Of a DNA stretch of 64,000 bases, positions 21,861 to 33,676 are shown piece after piece. Under the pieces are notes generated by a model, which was not told the DNA's origin, ran no database searches, and worked only from the letters and a program-made list of their open reading frames with translations. Location: assembly GCA_947311845.1 (NCBI GenBank), contig CAMZMU010000048.1:20140693-20204692 (forward strand), read 5' to 3'. Each line of letters starts with the position of its first letter. The stretch's first letter is position 1. Made by a program: the position numbers and the translations under genes. This DNA is from Poa pratensis (taxonomy: Eukaryota > Streptophyta > Magnoliopsida > Poales > Poaceae).

Positions 21861-23422
21861 CTAATGCAACATAAAGAACTCGAGCAGAGCCAGCACGAGC
21901 AGAGCAGCGGCGCCCAACGTGCCGGCCTGCGTCCGCCGGTGGCCTGCCGACGTCGACGAGTCAGCAGCGATCTGTATGGTGAAGTTGCAGGTGGCGGTGG
22001 AGGGGTCGGTTGCGTGGGCACGGCAAGCGCCTGGAAGTCGCAGGCCTCGTCCCTCTGGTTCTGCACCTGGAAGTATGCGTTGAAGGCGTAGGAGGCGTTG
22101 CCGATGGCGTCCATGCCGGCGCAGGTGGAGCCGTACCCGAGCGCGGTGCAGTCGGCGAATGTGCAGGCGAAGTTGACGTTCTCGGCGAGCTTGCTTGTGT
22201 CCTTGGCGTTGGCGTTGTACACGCACCACGTCCTGGGCAGGTAGTCCACGTCCTTGGCCGGACCAGCATGGTGTTCTGCCCCTGGCCCGTGAGGTCGATG
22301 GGGAACTTGGGCTGGCCGTCGAAGCGGAGGATGCCCCAGTGCCGCTCGAACGCGCCCGGCGCCACGCTCTTGACGTCCTCGTCCAGGAGGCCGAACAGGT
22401 ACACCTCCATGTACTGGTTGGGCCGGAGCGGCGTGCCGGTGTTGGCGGCGAGGCGCGGGAGCAGGCCGTTGTAGAAGCGCTGCGCGTAGACGGCGGAGGC
22501 GTGCTTGTCGCCGTCGGTGGGCCAGCCGACCTCGCCGATGACGATGGGCAGGTCGCCGTGGCCCACGGCCTTGAGCGCGGAGACGAGCGTGTCGAAGTTG
22601 GCGTCGAACACGTTCGTGTAGAGGATGCTGCCGTCGGCCACGGGCGCCGCGCCGCCGTCGAAGAAGGCGAAGTTCTCGGGGAAGTCGTCGCTGAGGTAGA
22701 GGCTGAGGTACGGGTAGATGTTGACGGTGAAGGGCGCGCTGTTGTTGGCCAGGAACTGCACCATCTGCGTCATGAGGTCGGTGATGTCGGCGCGGAAGCG
22801 GCCCGCGGACGGCACCGGGTTGGAGGCGGGGGAGTTGTACACGTCGGCGTTGAGCGGCACGGTGGCCTTGACGTCGCTGAGGCCGGCGTCGTTGAGCGCG
22901 TTCTGGATGTTCTGCAGCGCCGGGAAGGTGACCTTGTCGAACGTGCCGTTGTAGGAGGCCAGGAACGGCTCATTGCCAACAGCCACGTACCTGTGCACAC
23001 AACGATTGCCAATCCATCGGTGAAACGGCGAGGAGCAGAGCAGGAGGCAGAAAGAAACGATCAGATTTACTAGCAGCAGCACTCTTACTTGATGTGGACG
23101 CCGCCGTCGAAGTGGTAGCGCGAGACGTTGTGCCTGACCCAGTCGCGCGCGTTGTCGTAGTCGTTCATGAGGTCGAGCAGGACGTTGGGGATGGCGACCA
23201 TGACCTCGATGTCGGTTCCCGCGAGCGCGCTGAGGGTGCCGCTGTCGGCGTCGAAGAGCTTGACCTTCTTGACGCCGTTGTCCTGGAGCATCTTCACGAC
23301 GATCTTGGGGAGAGCGCGTGCGTCGCCTGCGTGCCCCAGTTCATCCCCAGCGCCTCCGCCGCCGGGACGGCCGCCGCCACCACCAGCAGCACGCACAGCC
23401 ACGCGGCGAGATTCGGCGCCAT
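21861..23422 (-). pseudogene. GH17 glucan endo-1,3-beta-glucosidase with X8 domain, frameshifted
   Basis: Hydrolyses beta-1,3-glucan (callose); relatives are GPI-anchored at the cell wall and plasmodesmata. Exon 1 is 23089-23422: MAPNLAAWLCVLLVVAAA (signal peptide), then [10 protein letters not shown]. The intron is 22991-23088 (GT-AG). Exon 2 gives VAVGNEPF, with the acid/base Glu, and [11 protein letters not shown], with the nucleophile Glu. Next come the X8/CBM43 module (TWCVYNANA...ACTFADC...STCAGM...ACDFQ...TCNF, six Cys) and a hydrophobic GPI-type tail (GAAALLVLALLEFFMLH). The frame is broken three times, each as if one base were missing: at about 23311 (CTCTCCCCAAG), at about 22259 (before the X8 module) and at about 22008 (after ALAVPTQ). 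Otherwise every conserved block is intact. Either the gene died recently or the consensus has errors in C-rich runs. Confidence 0.85.
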
Positions 23423-26400
23423 TGGGCTTGGGCTTCTCCTCCGGCGAGCTGATGAGCGAAGAAGATCTCGAATCCTCGCTGTTGGATGCGACGGGTTGGG
23501 AATCCTGGGACAGGAAACCGACCGGACAAAGCCCCGAGATTTTCCGGTCCGGACGGAGGCACGGATCGAGATTCAGTCAATCTGAACCGAGCAGTGCCGG
23601 CCTCCACCACGCACTGTGCACGAGATATAAATCGGGCCCCGGATTGGAGAAGCTCCAAGAAACGGCAATGGAGGTAAACGAAACACGGTTTCTTCTCGGC
23701 CTGGCCTTTCCTATCCGGTGTATGATCCTCGTGAAAACAGCAGCTCGGGATTGGGGAAAAGGTGATCGAGATTCACGCGTCAAGCGCGGAAATTCCAAGA
23801 ACCAAATGGGGAAGGAAAGAGACCGCCGGTCCCAGAAGAAAGAAACAGAGGGATGGAAGGAAATCGGCGACAGGGATGGCAAAAAGCGTGGAGGCTTTTG
23901 GGACGAGCGAATGAAATCCAGCGAAAGCTTTCTCGAGGGAGGGGAAATCAGGGATACGGCGGGCGGCGCGGGGACCGAGATGGGTCAGAAGAGATCAAGA
24001 AAGAGGCAGCATTTAACTCCGAGGCCGGCTACGCGTTCTTGCGTGGATGGGCTGGGAGAAGAAAGAAAGAAAGAATTTATGAGCGCGAGCAGAGGGATGG
24101 ATTTGCAACGGAACGGATCGGATCGTGGTGGACTGGAGTGGAGACAGCGGCAAGAGCGTATCGGGAAGGAAGTTGAGTGGTAGTGGGCAGTGGTAGTGGT
24201 GAAGTGGCGTATCGGTCATTCCGGCGCGCGCGGGCGTCTGGGTGGAAGTGGGGCGACGTGGCGCGTAGCACGCGCTTTGACTCCCATGTGGGGCGGGACT
24301 GTTTACCGCGCGCATCACCCCAGGCGCGTAGCAAGGCGGCAAGAGAGGTTTTGCGTGCGAACAAACGATATTTTCGACGGTACAAAAACGATGTTTTCGA
24401 AATTTCATTTATTAATAAAGAGAATATATTAATACAAACAAAATATCAATTACTCTCATCATCTAAAATAACCTATTGTTATGTCAAGGATGTACACAAC
24501 GAAAATAAAAATCCACCAAAGGCAACACTCCGACTGCAAAAGAGATGATGCAAGTACAAGGCATTTAGAAGGTAACCGTGCCATCGTCGCTTGATCATAG
24601 ATCATGCCTTTTCACCCTCAAGAAGTCCAACTGAACTTCACACAATGCCTTCAACAAGTAAACGAATAGATATTCGCCATTGCCAGACATAACCAATGAA
24701 GATCAACCTAATTTTTTTCACCCCGGAAGTCGAAACCTTATGCACAGAGAGGACCACAAAAAATTAAATCCCCATATGTTTGCCGACCCCACTTGCCGAG
24801 GCTGCTGCAAAACATCGATCATTCGGTTCGTAGTCTTCACCACATCCAACCTCGCCTCCTTCATCAATTGTAATTTTCAAATAAGCATGAGCCATCGAGT
24901 ATCACTAGTCATCCGACATAACCATCTTGAAATTCCCCATAATTGTAAACACCACGGTATCGCAGCTAAATATGCCGAGGCGTACCTCAAGATGTCGACA
25001 AATCGGAGTGTGACAGGTCCACTAAATGACCGACGACAACGACAGAATATCGAGCCGATTGTCGGCACAGAGATCTGGTCGAAAAGCTTAGCCGCAACTT
25101 ACGGTCCATGTGTTGCCACAAAAGATTGCCGACCACATCAGGAGGGACTCCACTGACACGAACGCGATCTGGTCGCAACACAGGTGTCACGTGCGTCCGC
25201 GAGCGGCTGCCGGTGCTCCGATGCGGCCAATCTTAGGTGCCCGCTTGATTGACCAAGTGGAGTAGCGAGTCAGTCAGACCCCATCCTCTCCGGCTAGCCG
25301 ATCATGGCTACACCTCATGCAAGAATGTCGTGTACTTGCTGTTTGTCTTGTGCGCAACTGGATCGGGCGCAATGCCCCGCGACCAAGAAGCATGATTCTT
25401 GACGAAAGATGATATCAAAAACCGATGGTAGATTGGAAGAGGAAAAACTACGAGGGCAGCGAGAGAATGGGAAAAAGAAAAGGCGAGTGGAGATTTCCCC
25501 ATCCGCCGTCTTCCGTTGGACGCCTCCTCCGACAACGGCGAGGTGAAAGGGGTCGGTGGTGGGCGGGTCCTCTAAGCTAACGGCGGCGGGGGCCAACACC
25601 ACTAATCTCACATTATTAGTGTATCTTCTTGTAAGCTTCCCTTGCGTTTGTTGCACATAAAAGCACGCTACACGAAGAGGGGTTCTCGGTAAAGTTTAGT
25701 CTACTTTTTTTAATTTCTTGTACTCCAGAAATGAGGTTTTGGCGTCGCATGTCGGTTATTGTTCTGCATACAACTTTCCTCTTTTCATTTCCTTTAGAAA
25801 AAAAGAGTCGAGGGACAAGACGAGGGAAAGTACCGTGGCGTCTTGCCACACTGCCACCCACGCACGATCCGTACACCCTGGTCTAGCACTAATTCGTCCG
25901 TTGCGTGGTGCGCGATTACCCAAAACGCCCCTGTCTGATTCAAATTCTTACCAGGACCCAGGCACAAGCGGACAGAGACAGCCGCCGAGCCACGTCTGCC
26001 TCACCGAGAAACCTGTAGCACATGTCGTGTCGGCACCGGCACGCGCCGCCGCGTCGTGTTGCTGGCACCGGCACGCTCCTCCTCCGCCAAGGAGAGGAGC
26101 GACAGCCATGTCTCACCAACCCCAAGCGTCAGGGAACACTGGTACTGTAGTGCCGGTGAGGCCCAGTTCCGTCGGTCTCTCCAGTACTACGTTAAGATCT
26201 GCTCATCGGCTCTCGGATGTGGCCCGCAGTGAGGATCGTCCTACTCCACTACACTCTCAAGGGAAAACGTGTTGGCCGTGCTGCTACGACCAGCTGCTGT
26301 TTTAAGAACCAACTAACGCTACCGCTACCACACAGCAGTAGGTGTGGGTACCGAACAGCTGAGTTGTTTGGCGCCGAGTGCAGTACTACTACGCCAGCTT

Positions 26401-26811
26401 CGACCACAAGCGATGTGTGGTTTGAAATGAAGCTGCCGTGCCGTGTATACGGTTTCAGCATATTGTGTTAACCAAGTTGGTCGGCCGTGATCACTTTTTT
26501 TATATCCTGCTGCTGCGTGATGGACCTTTCAGTTTCAGAGAGGCAACAATGGGGTTGAGGATCATGTGGTTTTGATCCCATATGCTGTGACGACTGTACC
26601 GCGAGAAAAGGGCATTTCTTATTTCTCCCATCAAAATCAACAACTGATGTGTATACGTTTTAGTGTTTGTTCAGAGGGTGTGGTAACAACTAGAAATAAA
26701 CAGAACCTGTCCTCATTGCTCTCTCTCTCTCACTTCTCAGCTCGACGCAAACACTGAATATCTGTACTTGTACCAAAGAAGAAAAAAACTGATTTCCGAG
26801 TGAGTAAAAAT
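23423..26811. other. Upstream region of the GH17 gene and intergenic DNA
   Basis: GC-rich to about 24350, with a long plus-strand open frame antisense to and upstream of GH17 that has no recognisable content. It is AT-rich from 24360 to 25160. A TATA-like ATATAAAT occurs at 23625-23632 but points away from GH17. No further gene was recognised. Confidence 0.4.
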
Positions 26812-26882
26812 TGCACCAGCCGGGAATCGAACCCGGGTCTGTACCGTGGCAGGGTACTATTCTACCACTAGACCACTGGTGC
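26812..26882 (-). tRNA. tRNA-Gly (GCC)
   Basis: A 71-nt cloverleaf on the minus strand. The acceptor stem is GCACCAG/CTGGTGC with discriminator A. The D-arm is GTCTAGTGGTAGAAT. The anticodon arm has loop CTGCCAC (anticodon GCC). The T-arm is CCGGGTTCGATTCCCGG. There is no intron. It decodes GGC/GGU glycine codons. The internal A and B boxes are intact, so it should be transcribed by RNA polymerase III. Confidence 0.97.
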
Positions 26883-28586
26883 TTGGTGCAAAGTCACTCT
26901 CATTTTCTTTTGTTAACATAGCACGACTTCTCGTGTCTACATGCCTCCTGCGGTCCCGATCCTCTCTAGTACATGTTCATCTCGCGTGATCGATCCTCCG
27001 TGGTTTTTCCGTCTTGTTCCTCTCGGTTGCCATGTCTGCCTTTTGCAGTTTCAACGCCCCTCGGTGCTCGTCTTAACATATTTTACTTGTCTTTGCTCTC
27101 CACGTGCATTGCTCGCCGTTAATAACAGGGGCTAGCATACAAAAGGCATGCTTATGCTATTTCGTCAATAAACGAAAATAGAACAATGGATGATACGGGA
27201 TCCGACTATATTAATTTTAGCCACATAAATTAATTCCCCCTCGTTTGATATGGATTAAGATTGAACTTCTCAGAGTAAATCACACGACAAGTTGTTCCAC
27301 ACTCGACCTATTCCCCCTTCTCGTATGCCATAATTCTGGACAAATAAAATGCATGATCTAGGTATGAGATAACGCTATGGCCTCCGATCAAGTACAAACA
27401 CAATTTGTAAGAACATTTTAGTCTATCTACTAAATAAAATGCATGATCTAGATAAGAGATAACGCTATGGCCTCTGATCAAGCCCAACCACAATTTATAA
27501 AAACAATTTAGTCTATGTACTAAATAAAATGCATGATCTAGGTAGGATACTATGGTATATTTTTGTTATGGCTGTTTGGTGAAAAATGCATGGCTAAATA
27601 GGTTACCCCATTTGTTGTGATGGCTAGTATTGTCGTTTTAGGATTCTCATATACCTCAAGTCATCATTTTTTCTTCCAAAATCATAATGAATCTTTTCAA
27701 ATGTCGAATCAAATAGGATAGCTCGCCACCTTTTGTTTATTCGTCCCCTTCTTCATCCCGTCACTACTGCCACCTCAATCCGACCTCAAACCTTTGTGGA
27801 TCATCGCCTCCGGGTAGTCATGTCCGACAACCCTCACCACTGATTCAAACCTTTCTTATATCAGTCGCTACTTTTCCGTCTCTAACTCCCACACACGCGC
27901 TCTTAAAGTCCTGTGAGGTATCTTCCATCGATCGAAGAATGTATCCGGTGTATCGGGGGCTTTGTGGGTGCATTGGGATTTTGTGGGTTCACCTAGTGGA
28001 CCCCACATCAATTTGCATGTTTGCAAACTTTCAAAAAAACATCTAAAAATATAGAGTGCAGAGAAACAACATATTTGCAACACTCTACATAATTTCCAGG
28101 TCTACATTCAAACACAATTCAGGAAATAAAATGACGAATTTAGTGTCTAATGCTAAAATGGAAAATTCATAGCCCAATTTAGATCACTACTATTGACATA
28201 AGTTTGATTTATCAACTTGAAATTGTACATAGATATTAGTTTGTGTGCTATTTTTTTAGATTGTTTGATCATTTGTAGACAAGGTTTCAAGGACAGGTGT
28301 ATTGAATTGGCTCCACCACCATTGGAGTTTTACCTCCGCCTCATAATTGTTACATTCTCGACAATGCCTCCTCACATAGCATTTTGATCGCCGTGTTTGC
28401 TGCATGGCTGATGCTTTTGCTTAATATTTTAGTGGCACCTGCCTGCGCAATACACTGCTTTTTTACTTCGAAATCGTTTATATGTGCTCAATTCATGTAC
28501 TTAAGCTGGTCAAAAGTCATGCAATAAATCAGCGTTCAAAGTCAAATCCACCTTATATTTTGAGGCGAAGCAAGTGCTAGCAAATA
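26883..28586. other. Intergenic stretch with one tandem repeat
   Basis: No gene recognised. It contains the 90-bp tandem array listed separately and otherwise AT-rich unique sequence. Confidence 0.5.
27342..27544. repeat. 90-bp tandem repeat, about 2.25 units
   Basis: AAATAAAATGCATGATCTA recurs at 27342, 27432 and 27522. Each full unit then carries GAGATAACGCTATGGCCTC, GATCAAG and TTTAGTCTAT. Differences between units are few. Confidence 0.9.
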
Positions 28587-28662
28587 CTACCTTTGTCCCA
28601 AAATATAAAACGTTTGGGTAGGTAATTTTGGTTTACCAAAACATTTTAAAATGGGTATGGAG
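28587..28662. mobile_element. 76-bp Stowaway-like MITE
   Basis: Inverted ends (CTACCTTTGTCCCAAAATAT / reverse of TTTTAAAATGGGTATGGAG) are flanked by TA on both sides. This is the Stowaway pattern in a short degenerate copy, about 315 bases upstream of the RFC3 start codon. Confidence 0.65.
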
Positions 28663-28976
28663 TACTTCTTTGAAGTGAATGATCTGAAGTTGGCTAAAAG
28701 AGAAAAGAAAATTGAAAAACCCCGAAGCAAGAGTATTTTTTTCAGGAAATCCAAAAACAAGAGTTGGGTCCTTCACATTTGGGCACAAGGTATAGCTGGG
28801 TTGGGCGACAGACAAGTGCCCATCGCTCAGCGAAACCCTCAAAACCCTCATCTCGCCTGCCCTGGCGCGAGAAGCCGCCCCCAATCCCCCAATCACCCCA
28901 AGTTCCCGCCACTCTCCTCCATTCCCCTCCCCTCCTCTCCCAAATCCACCTTCTCCTCCCTCTCCCAGCGGCGAAG

Positions 28977-31900
28977 ATGCTGTGGGTGGACAAGCACCGG
29001 CCGAAGACCCTAGACAAGGTCATCGTCCATGAGCAGGTCGCGCAGAACCTCAAGAAGCTCGTAAGCACCCGGGATCCGCCCCCAGACCAGCCTTCTAGGG
29101 TTTCGCCCGCCTCCTCGTGCTGATCTGTTCCAACGCTGTCTGTTTTTGGTTTCAGGTGGCGGAGCAGGACTGCCCGCACCTGCTCTTCTATGGCCCGCCG
29201 GGGTCCGGCAAGAAAACCCTAATCATGGCGCTCATCAAGCAGATGTTCGGCGCCGGCGCCGAGAAGGTAGTTAGTGTTCCTCTATTCTTCATTGACTTTT
29301 TTTTGGAGATCTCCAATTTCTTTTTATTTAGGCCGTGGACGGTTGTATTTTCCTGCTGACATTTTTGTGTGTCTTGATGTTGCGGTGCAGGTGAAGATGG
29401 AGAACAAGACCTGGAAGATCGATGTGAGTCATAGCTTCTCTTTTTCTCCAGGACACCTCTGTGCTTCCTTATTATGGTTACTTTTGCAAATTGCAACATG
29501 TCATTGTCTCATTGAAGAATTATCATAGAGTAGTATGCAAACGAGGTGTATGTATCTGTGAGTACATGTTGCCATGTATTTAAGGAACCTTCCTATTTCA
29601 TTTTCTGCTCTCAGTTAACACGGTAACAATGCACTGCGCTAGGATTTTTTTGTTTCGAATCATGTAGGAGAAGGACAATATCCCACTTTAGGTATTTCTT
29701 GTGGGCAAGTGGCAGCAGATCTGTTTAAGTTGATAGCTGGGTGCTATGTGATTGTGCAAGTGGTCAATTTGGATTAGCTGTAAACATGTTTGTGAGTTTG
29801 AGATGCTAATTCCTCTCTACAGACTGGGACGAGGACATTTGATCTCGAGCTTGTGATGTTGTCGAGCTCCCACCACGTGGAGATGAACCCCAGCGATGCA
29901 GGGTTTCAGGACAGGTATGTTGTTCAGGAGGTCATAAAAGAGATGGCGAAGAGCAGGCCAATTGACGCTAAAGGCAAGAGATCATTTAAAGGTTGGTACT
30001 TTTCTTTGTGACTCTGATTATGTTGTTACACTCCAGTAGGTTCTTCGTTGTCTACAAAGAGAATGCTGCTATATTTTCTTCCCTGACATAATTGTTAACG
30101 AATCATGATATAAAGACTCGTCTCTATATAGCACACAGTTGTCTCAAACAATGCCTGTATATCTGCTAAACAGAGGATGAATTTTCCATTACTGAATGCA
30201 CCAATAAGAGCATAAACAAAGGATTCTATGCAAACTGACCATACCACTTATTTAGGTCAAATACCTTGCTTGATTTAACAACAAAATCTTCTTTCAACAC
30301 AAACTTAACATTGTTTTTGTAAACTTGCAGTGCTTGTCCTAAATGAAGTTGATAAGCTCTCACGAGAAGCACAGCATTCTCTCCGTAGGACAATGGAGAA
30401 GTACAGTGGATCGTGTAGACTGATATTATGCTGTAATAGCTCCTCAAAGGTAACAGAAGCTGTAAGATCCCGTTGCCTGAATGTGCGAGTGAATGCACCT
30501 AGTGAAGATCAGGTTAGTGATGGATTTTTATGTTTCATGTCTCATTTTGTAGTGCCACTAGTTGTAGGCATCATTGGCTTGACTTGGTGGGTGGTGCTAT
30601 AATGTTTAGTAAGATGTTAAGAATCTTCATGTTTTTTTGTCTGTTTTTGTTAACTAGTTCAGTGATTGAAAAATGAACTTTATTTCTTCCAAGTGTCATG
30701 AATTGCATCTTAAAATTGGGACTTTCATCAGTTTTTTTATAACTGCTATGTATGAGGTTTGATTCTATGCTTTTATCAGTTTGTCGGAACCATGTTCACA
30801 GTAAATGAAAATGGCAGTGAAATTTTAGCTATGCTCCAATCCTCAGTATCCTATGCCTAATCAAAGAACTTGTGCATCCTACACCCCTAAAAGTCACTCA
30901 TTTGCAGATTGTACAAGTTCTGGAATTCATTGGGAAGAAAGAAAACCTGCAACTTCCATTTGGATTTGCTGCTCGGATAGCAGCTCAGTCTAATCGCAAC
31001 TTGAGGCGAGCAATATTATTTTTTGAGACATGCAAAGTCCAGCAGTAAGCCCGACTGCTACCTTTACTTGTTACAGTCGTTTTTTAATACTGGCTGAACC
31101 GTGTTCCTAGTTTTAGATGTACGTTGCATCTCACTTTTTACACCCTTCAGTATTTACATTTGTTTGGTTTTTCCTGAAAATTTTATTCTTCCTCGGATTT
31201 CAGATATCCGTTTTCACCGAATCAAGTGGCGCCTCCTCTTGACTGGGAGCAGTATGTGTCTGAAATAGCAACTGACATCTTGAGTGAGCAAAGCCCTAAA
31301 AGGTTTGTCATGTTTCTTTCCAACTTCTGCTGAGTTAGAGTCCCTAATGTTAACCTTTTTTCCTTCTTTTTCCCGTAGGCATGTTTTCATGCTTAATATT
31401 CAATTAGGAAACTTGAAAGAAAGAATATTCTTTTGCAGTATTGCTTTAGTTTTACATTTTTTCTTATATCCTTGCTGCAAATGCAGCTTGCATCAATGGT
31501 TTGAATGTCGGGGGTTGCAAGTTTTAACATTTGACTGACAAGATGTAATGAATGCTTGACTATATCTTGTTGCAGTACTTAACTCTCCGAATAATAACTA
31601 TACCTTGTGACATATTTGCTATATTCTATCTGGAATTGTACCTTATTTTAATCTCTGGGAGTGGTAATGCATATACTAAGAATCTTATATCTCTTCCTTG
31701 CGGCACACCATATGGAAATTGCATCTGCCATTTTAGATGGTTCCCTATCCTATGAGCACACATTTACACTTCACCACATCTTTTGATTTTTTTAAAGCAT
31801 TACATAGTGGGACTTCTGTGATTTTCTATGGTTTTTCTTTGCTTTGATTTTGAATTGTAAATCAATATTTCAGGCTATATTCTGTACGCCAGAAATTCTA

Positions 31901-32865
31901 CGAGTTACTTGTCAATTGTATCCCACCTGAAAGCATCTTGAAGGTGATAAAACGCTTATTGCACTGCTTTTAACTTTATATTTTCTATGGCATCTAGAGC
32001 CAGTGCAAGTTGAACTTTTCTTTTACTACTGCAGAAGTTGTTAACTGAGTTAATGAAGAAGTTAGACTCTGATCTGAAACATGAAGTTTGTCACTGGGCT
32101 GCGCACTATGTAAGTAATCATTATGCTAACATTTTCCATTTGACACTGGCAGTTTAGTTCCACATGGTGTCCTTTGTTAAGTAGGCTCACAATAGATTTT
32201 GAATGTTCCATACCATCTGATTTCAGCTAGCATAAGTTCCACGCCTTTAATTTACCTTTTCTTCCTCATTTGCACTTCCATTCTCTGCTTGTTAATCTCT
32301 GAGTTCATGTCTTTTGTGTAGGAACACAAGATGCGCCTCGGTTCCAAGGCCATTTTTCATCTGGAAGGTACATCTCATACCCTTTAGTGTGTGCTAGACA
32401 ATTTGATTTTGGTTCTCTGGTTATAGTTGGCATTAGTGGACCTAGCTATACTTTGTTTCCTTTCTCATATAGGGCCTCTGGTTCACAAGAGTCTAAACGT
32501 TCATGAGTAGGGAAATCCATGGGAGTAGGATGTAACGTCCTCTTACCATAGGATTTATTTCCAAGAGATGTGAGTCGATGTAAATTATCCTTTAAATAGA
32601 GCTTTCTGTGGAACACAATACTAAAAATCAGACCAACACAGGAAACACTCACAGGGTTTAAAATTCATAAGAAAATCCTTTGAATCAAAGAGGCTCATTA
32701 ATCTGGTCATGCACCTCAAGATTTTCCTACATTGCATTTCATTATTTTGGGCGGGGGTTATTAATATATCCTGATGATGAGACCTGACTTGTGTTTCTGT
32801 CTGCAGCTTTTGTGGCCAAGTTCATGAGCATTTACAAAGAGTTCCTGGTCGCCACATTTGGTTGA
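28977..32865 (+). CDS. RFC3: Replication factor C subunit 3, 354 aa
   Basis: A small subunit of the RFC clamp loader, which opens and loads PCNA at primer ends in the nucleus. Eleven exons keep frame: 28977-29060, 29156-29266, 29391-29423, 29823-29991, 30331-30512, 30908-31044, 31204-31302, 31874-31943, 32035-32109, 32322-32367 and 32807-32865. Visible motifs are the N-terminal MLWVDKHRPKTLDKVI (RFC box), Walker A GPPGSGKKT at about residue 40, a Walker B-like VLNEVD with Asn in place of the first Asp, EKYSGSCRLILCCNSSSKV (sensor region) and the SRC motif in RSRCLNVRV. The C-terminal collar ends KEFLVATFG. Length and degenerate Walker B fit human RFC3/yeast Rfc5-type subunits. All introns are GT-AG. 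The start follows a GC-rich leader without an earlier in-frame ATG. Confidence 0.96.
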
Positions 32866-33676
32866 TTAATCCCGAATTATATGGGCTAGCTCCTTTCTGG
32901 CGCACGAGGATGCTTACAGTTCCCTATCTTCTGTATGTACTTTGGTGTAGCTTGTATCAAACTCATGTGAGCCAGTCTTCGCTTGAATTTGAACTTCTGA
33001 TATTATCAATCAGAGACGCCCTTGCCCATCTACTTGAGTAGTAGCTAAACTGGACACGCATGGCATTCAACCTAAGCTTATCAGATGATGCCGAGGAATA
33101 TAAAGATTAAATGTTCAATACCTTACCATCTTAATATTTAATTCTTGAAATACCGGGTCTTCGTTTTTGTACACTTCTACGGTCACAAAAAGAAATCTTT
33201 AAATGATGTGAACATACACAAATTTGCTGAAAATAAGGTTACCATGAGTATTTTGTAAACCGAAACACAAGAAAACATAATGCCACACTTTTATTTTCCC
33301 CAAAAACCTTTGCATAACAGGTAATGTTAACTGAGTATAGACATTTTCAAGGACCCACATATTGTCTGCTTAATATTATGATATAGTGAAGTGCAAAAAA
33401 AAAAAACACATTTTGGAGACTGAGATAATCTGTTCAGCTGTTCATTTCACATAATTTCTCCGGTTGTTATGGAAAGATCTGAGACCAGTCTCTTGTGTTT
33501 TTGCGAGGCTAGTTAACAAAGATTGTAAACAACTGTAACTGGAGGTAAATTATGCAACTAACACTTATGAACAAGGCAGTGCAACAAAAGCTGACGATAT
33601 TATTCGCACTTGTCAAAATTGAAATGCCTGTCCAAATTTATACAGTAACATGGGTCAGTGCTCGCGCTGGCGGCTG
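32866..33676. other. Convergent 3' region between RFC3 and the MATH-BTB gene
   Basis: Holds both 3' UTRs and AT-rich spacer. No other gene recognised. Confidence 0.6.

Noticed and set aside
22195..23073. Long plus-strand ORF (292 codons) over the GH17 locus
   Set aside because: Antisense shadow of the GC-rich GH17 exon; composition is Val/Glu/Gly-biased and no family is recognisable.
23167..24183. 338-codon plus-strand ORF upstream of GH17
   Set aside because: Its first third is antisense to GH17 exon 1 and the remainder is low-complexity Lys/Glu/Arg; no start context, domain or splice signal.
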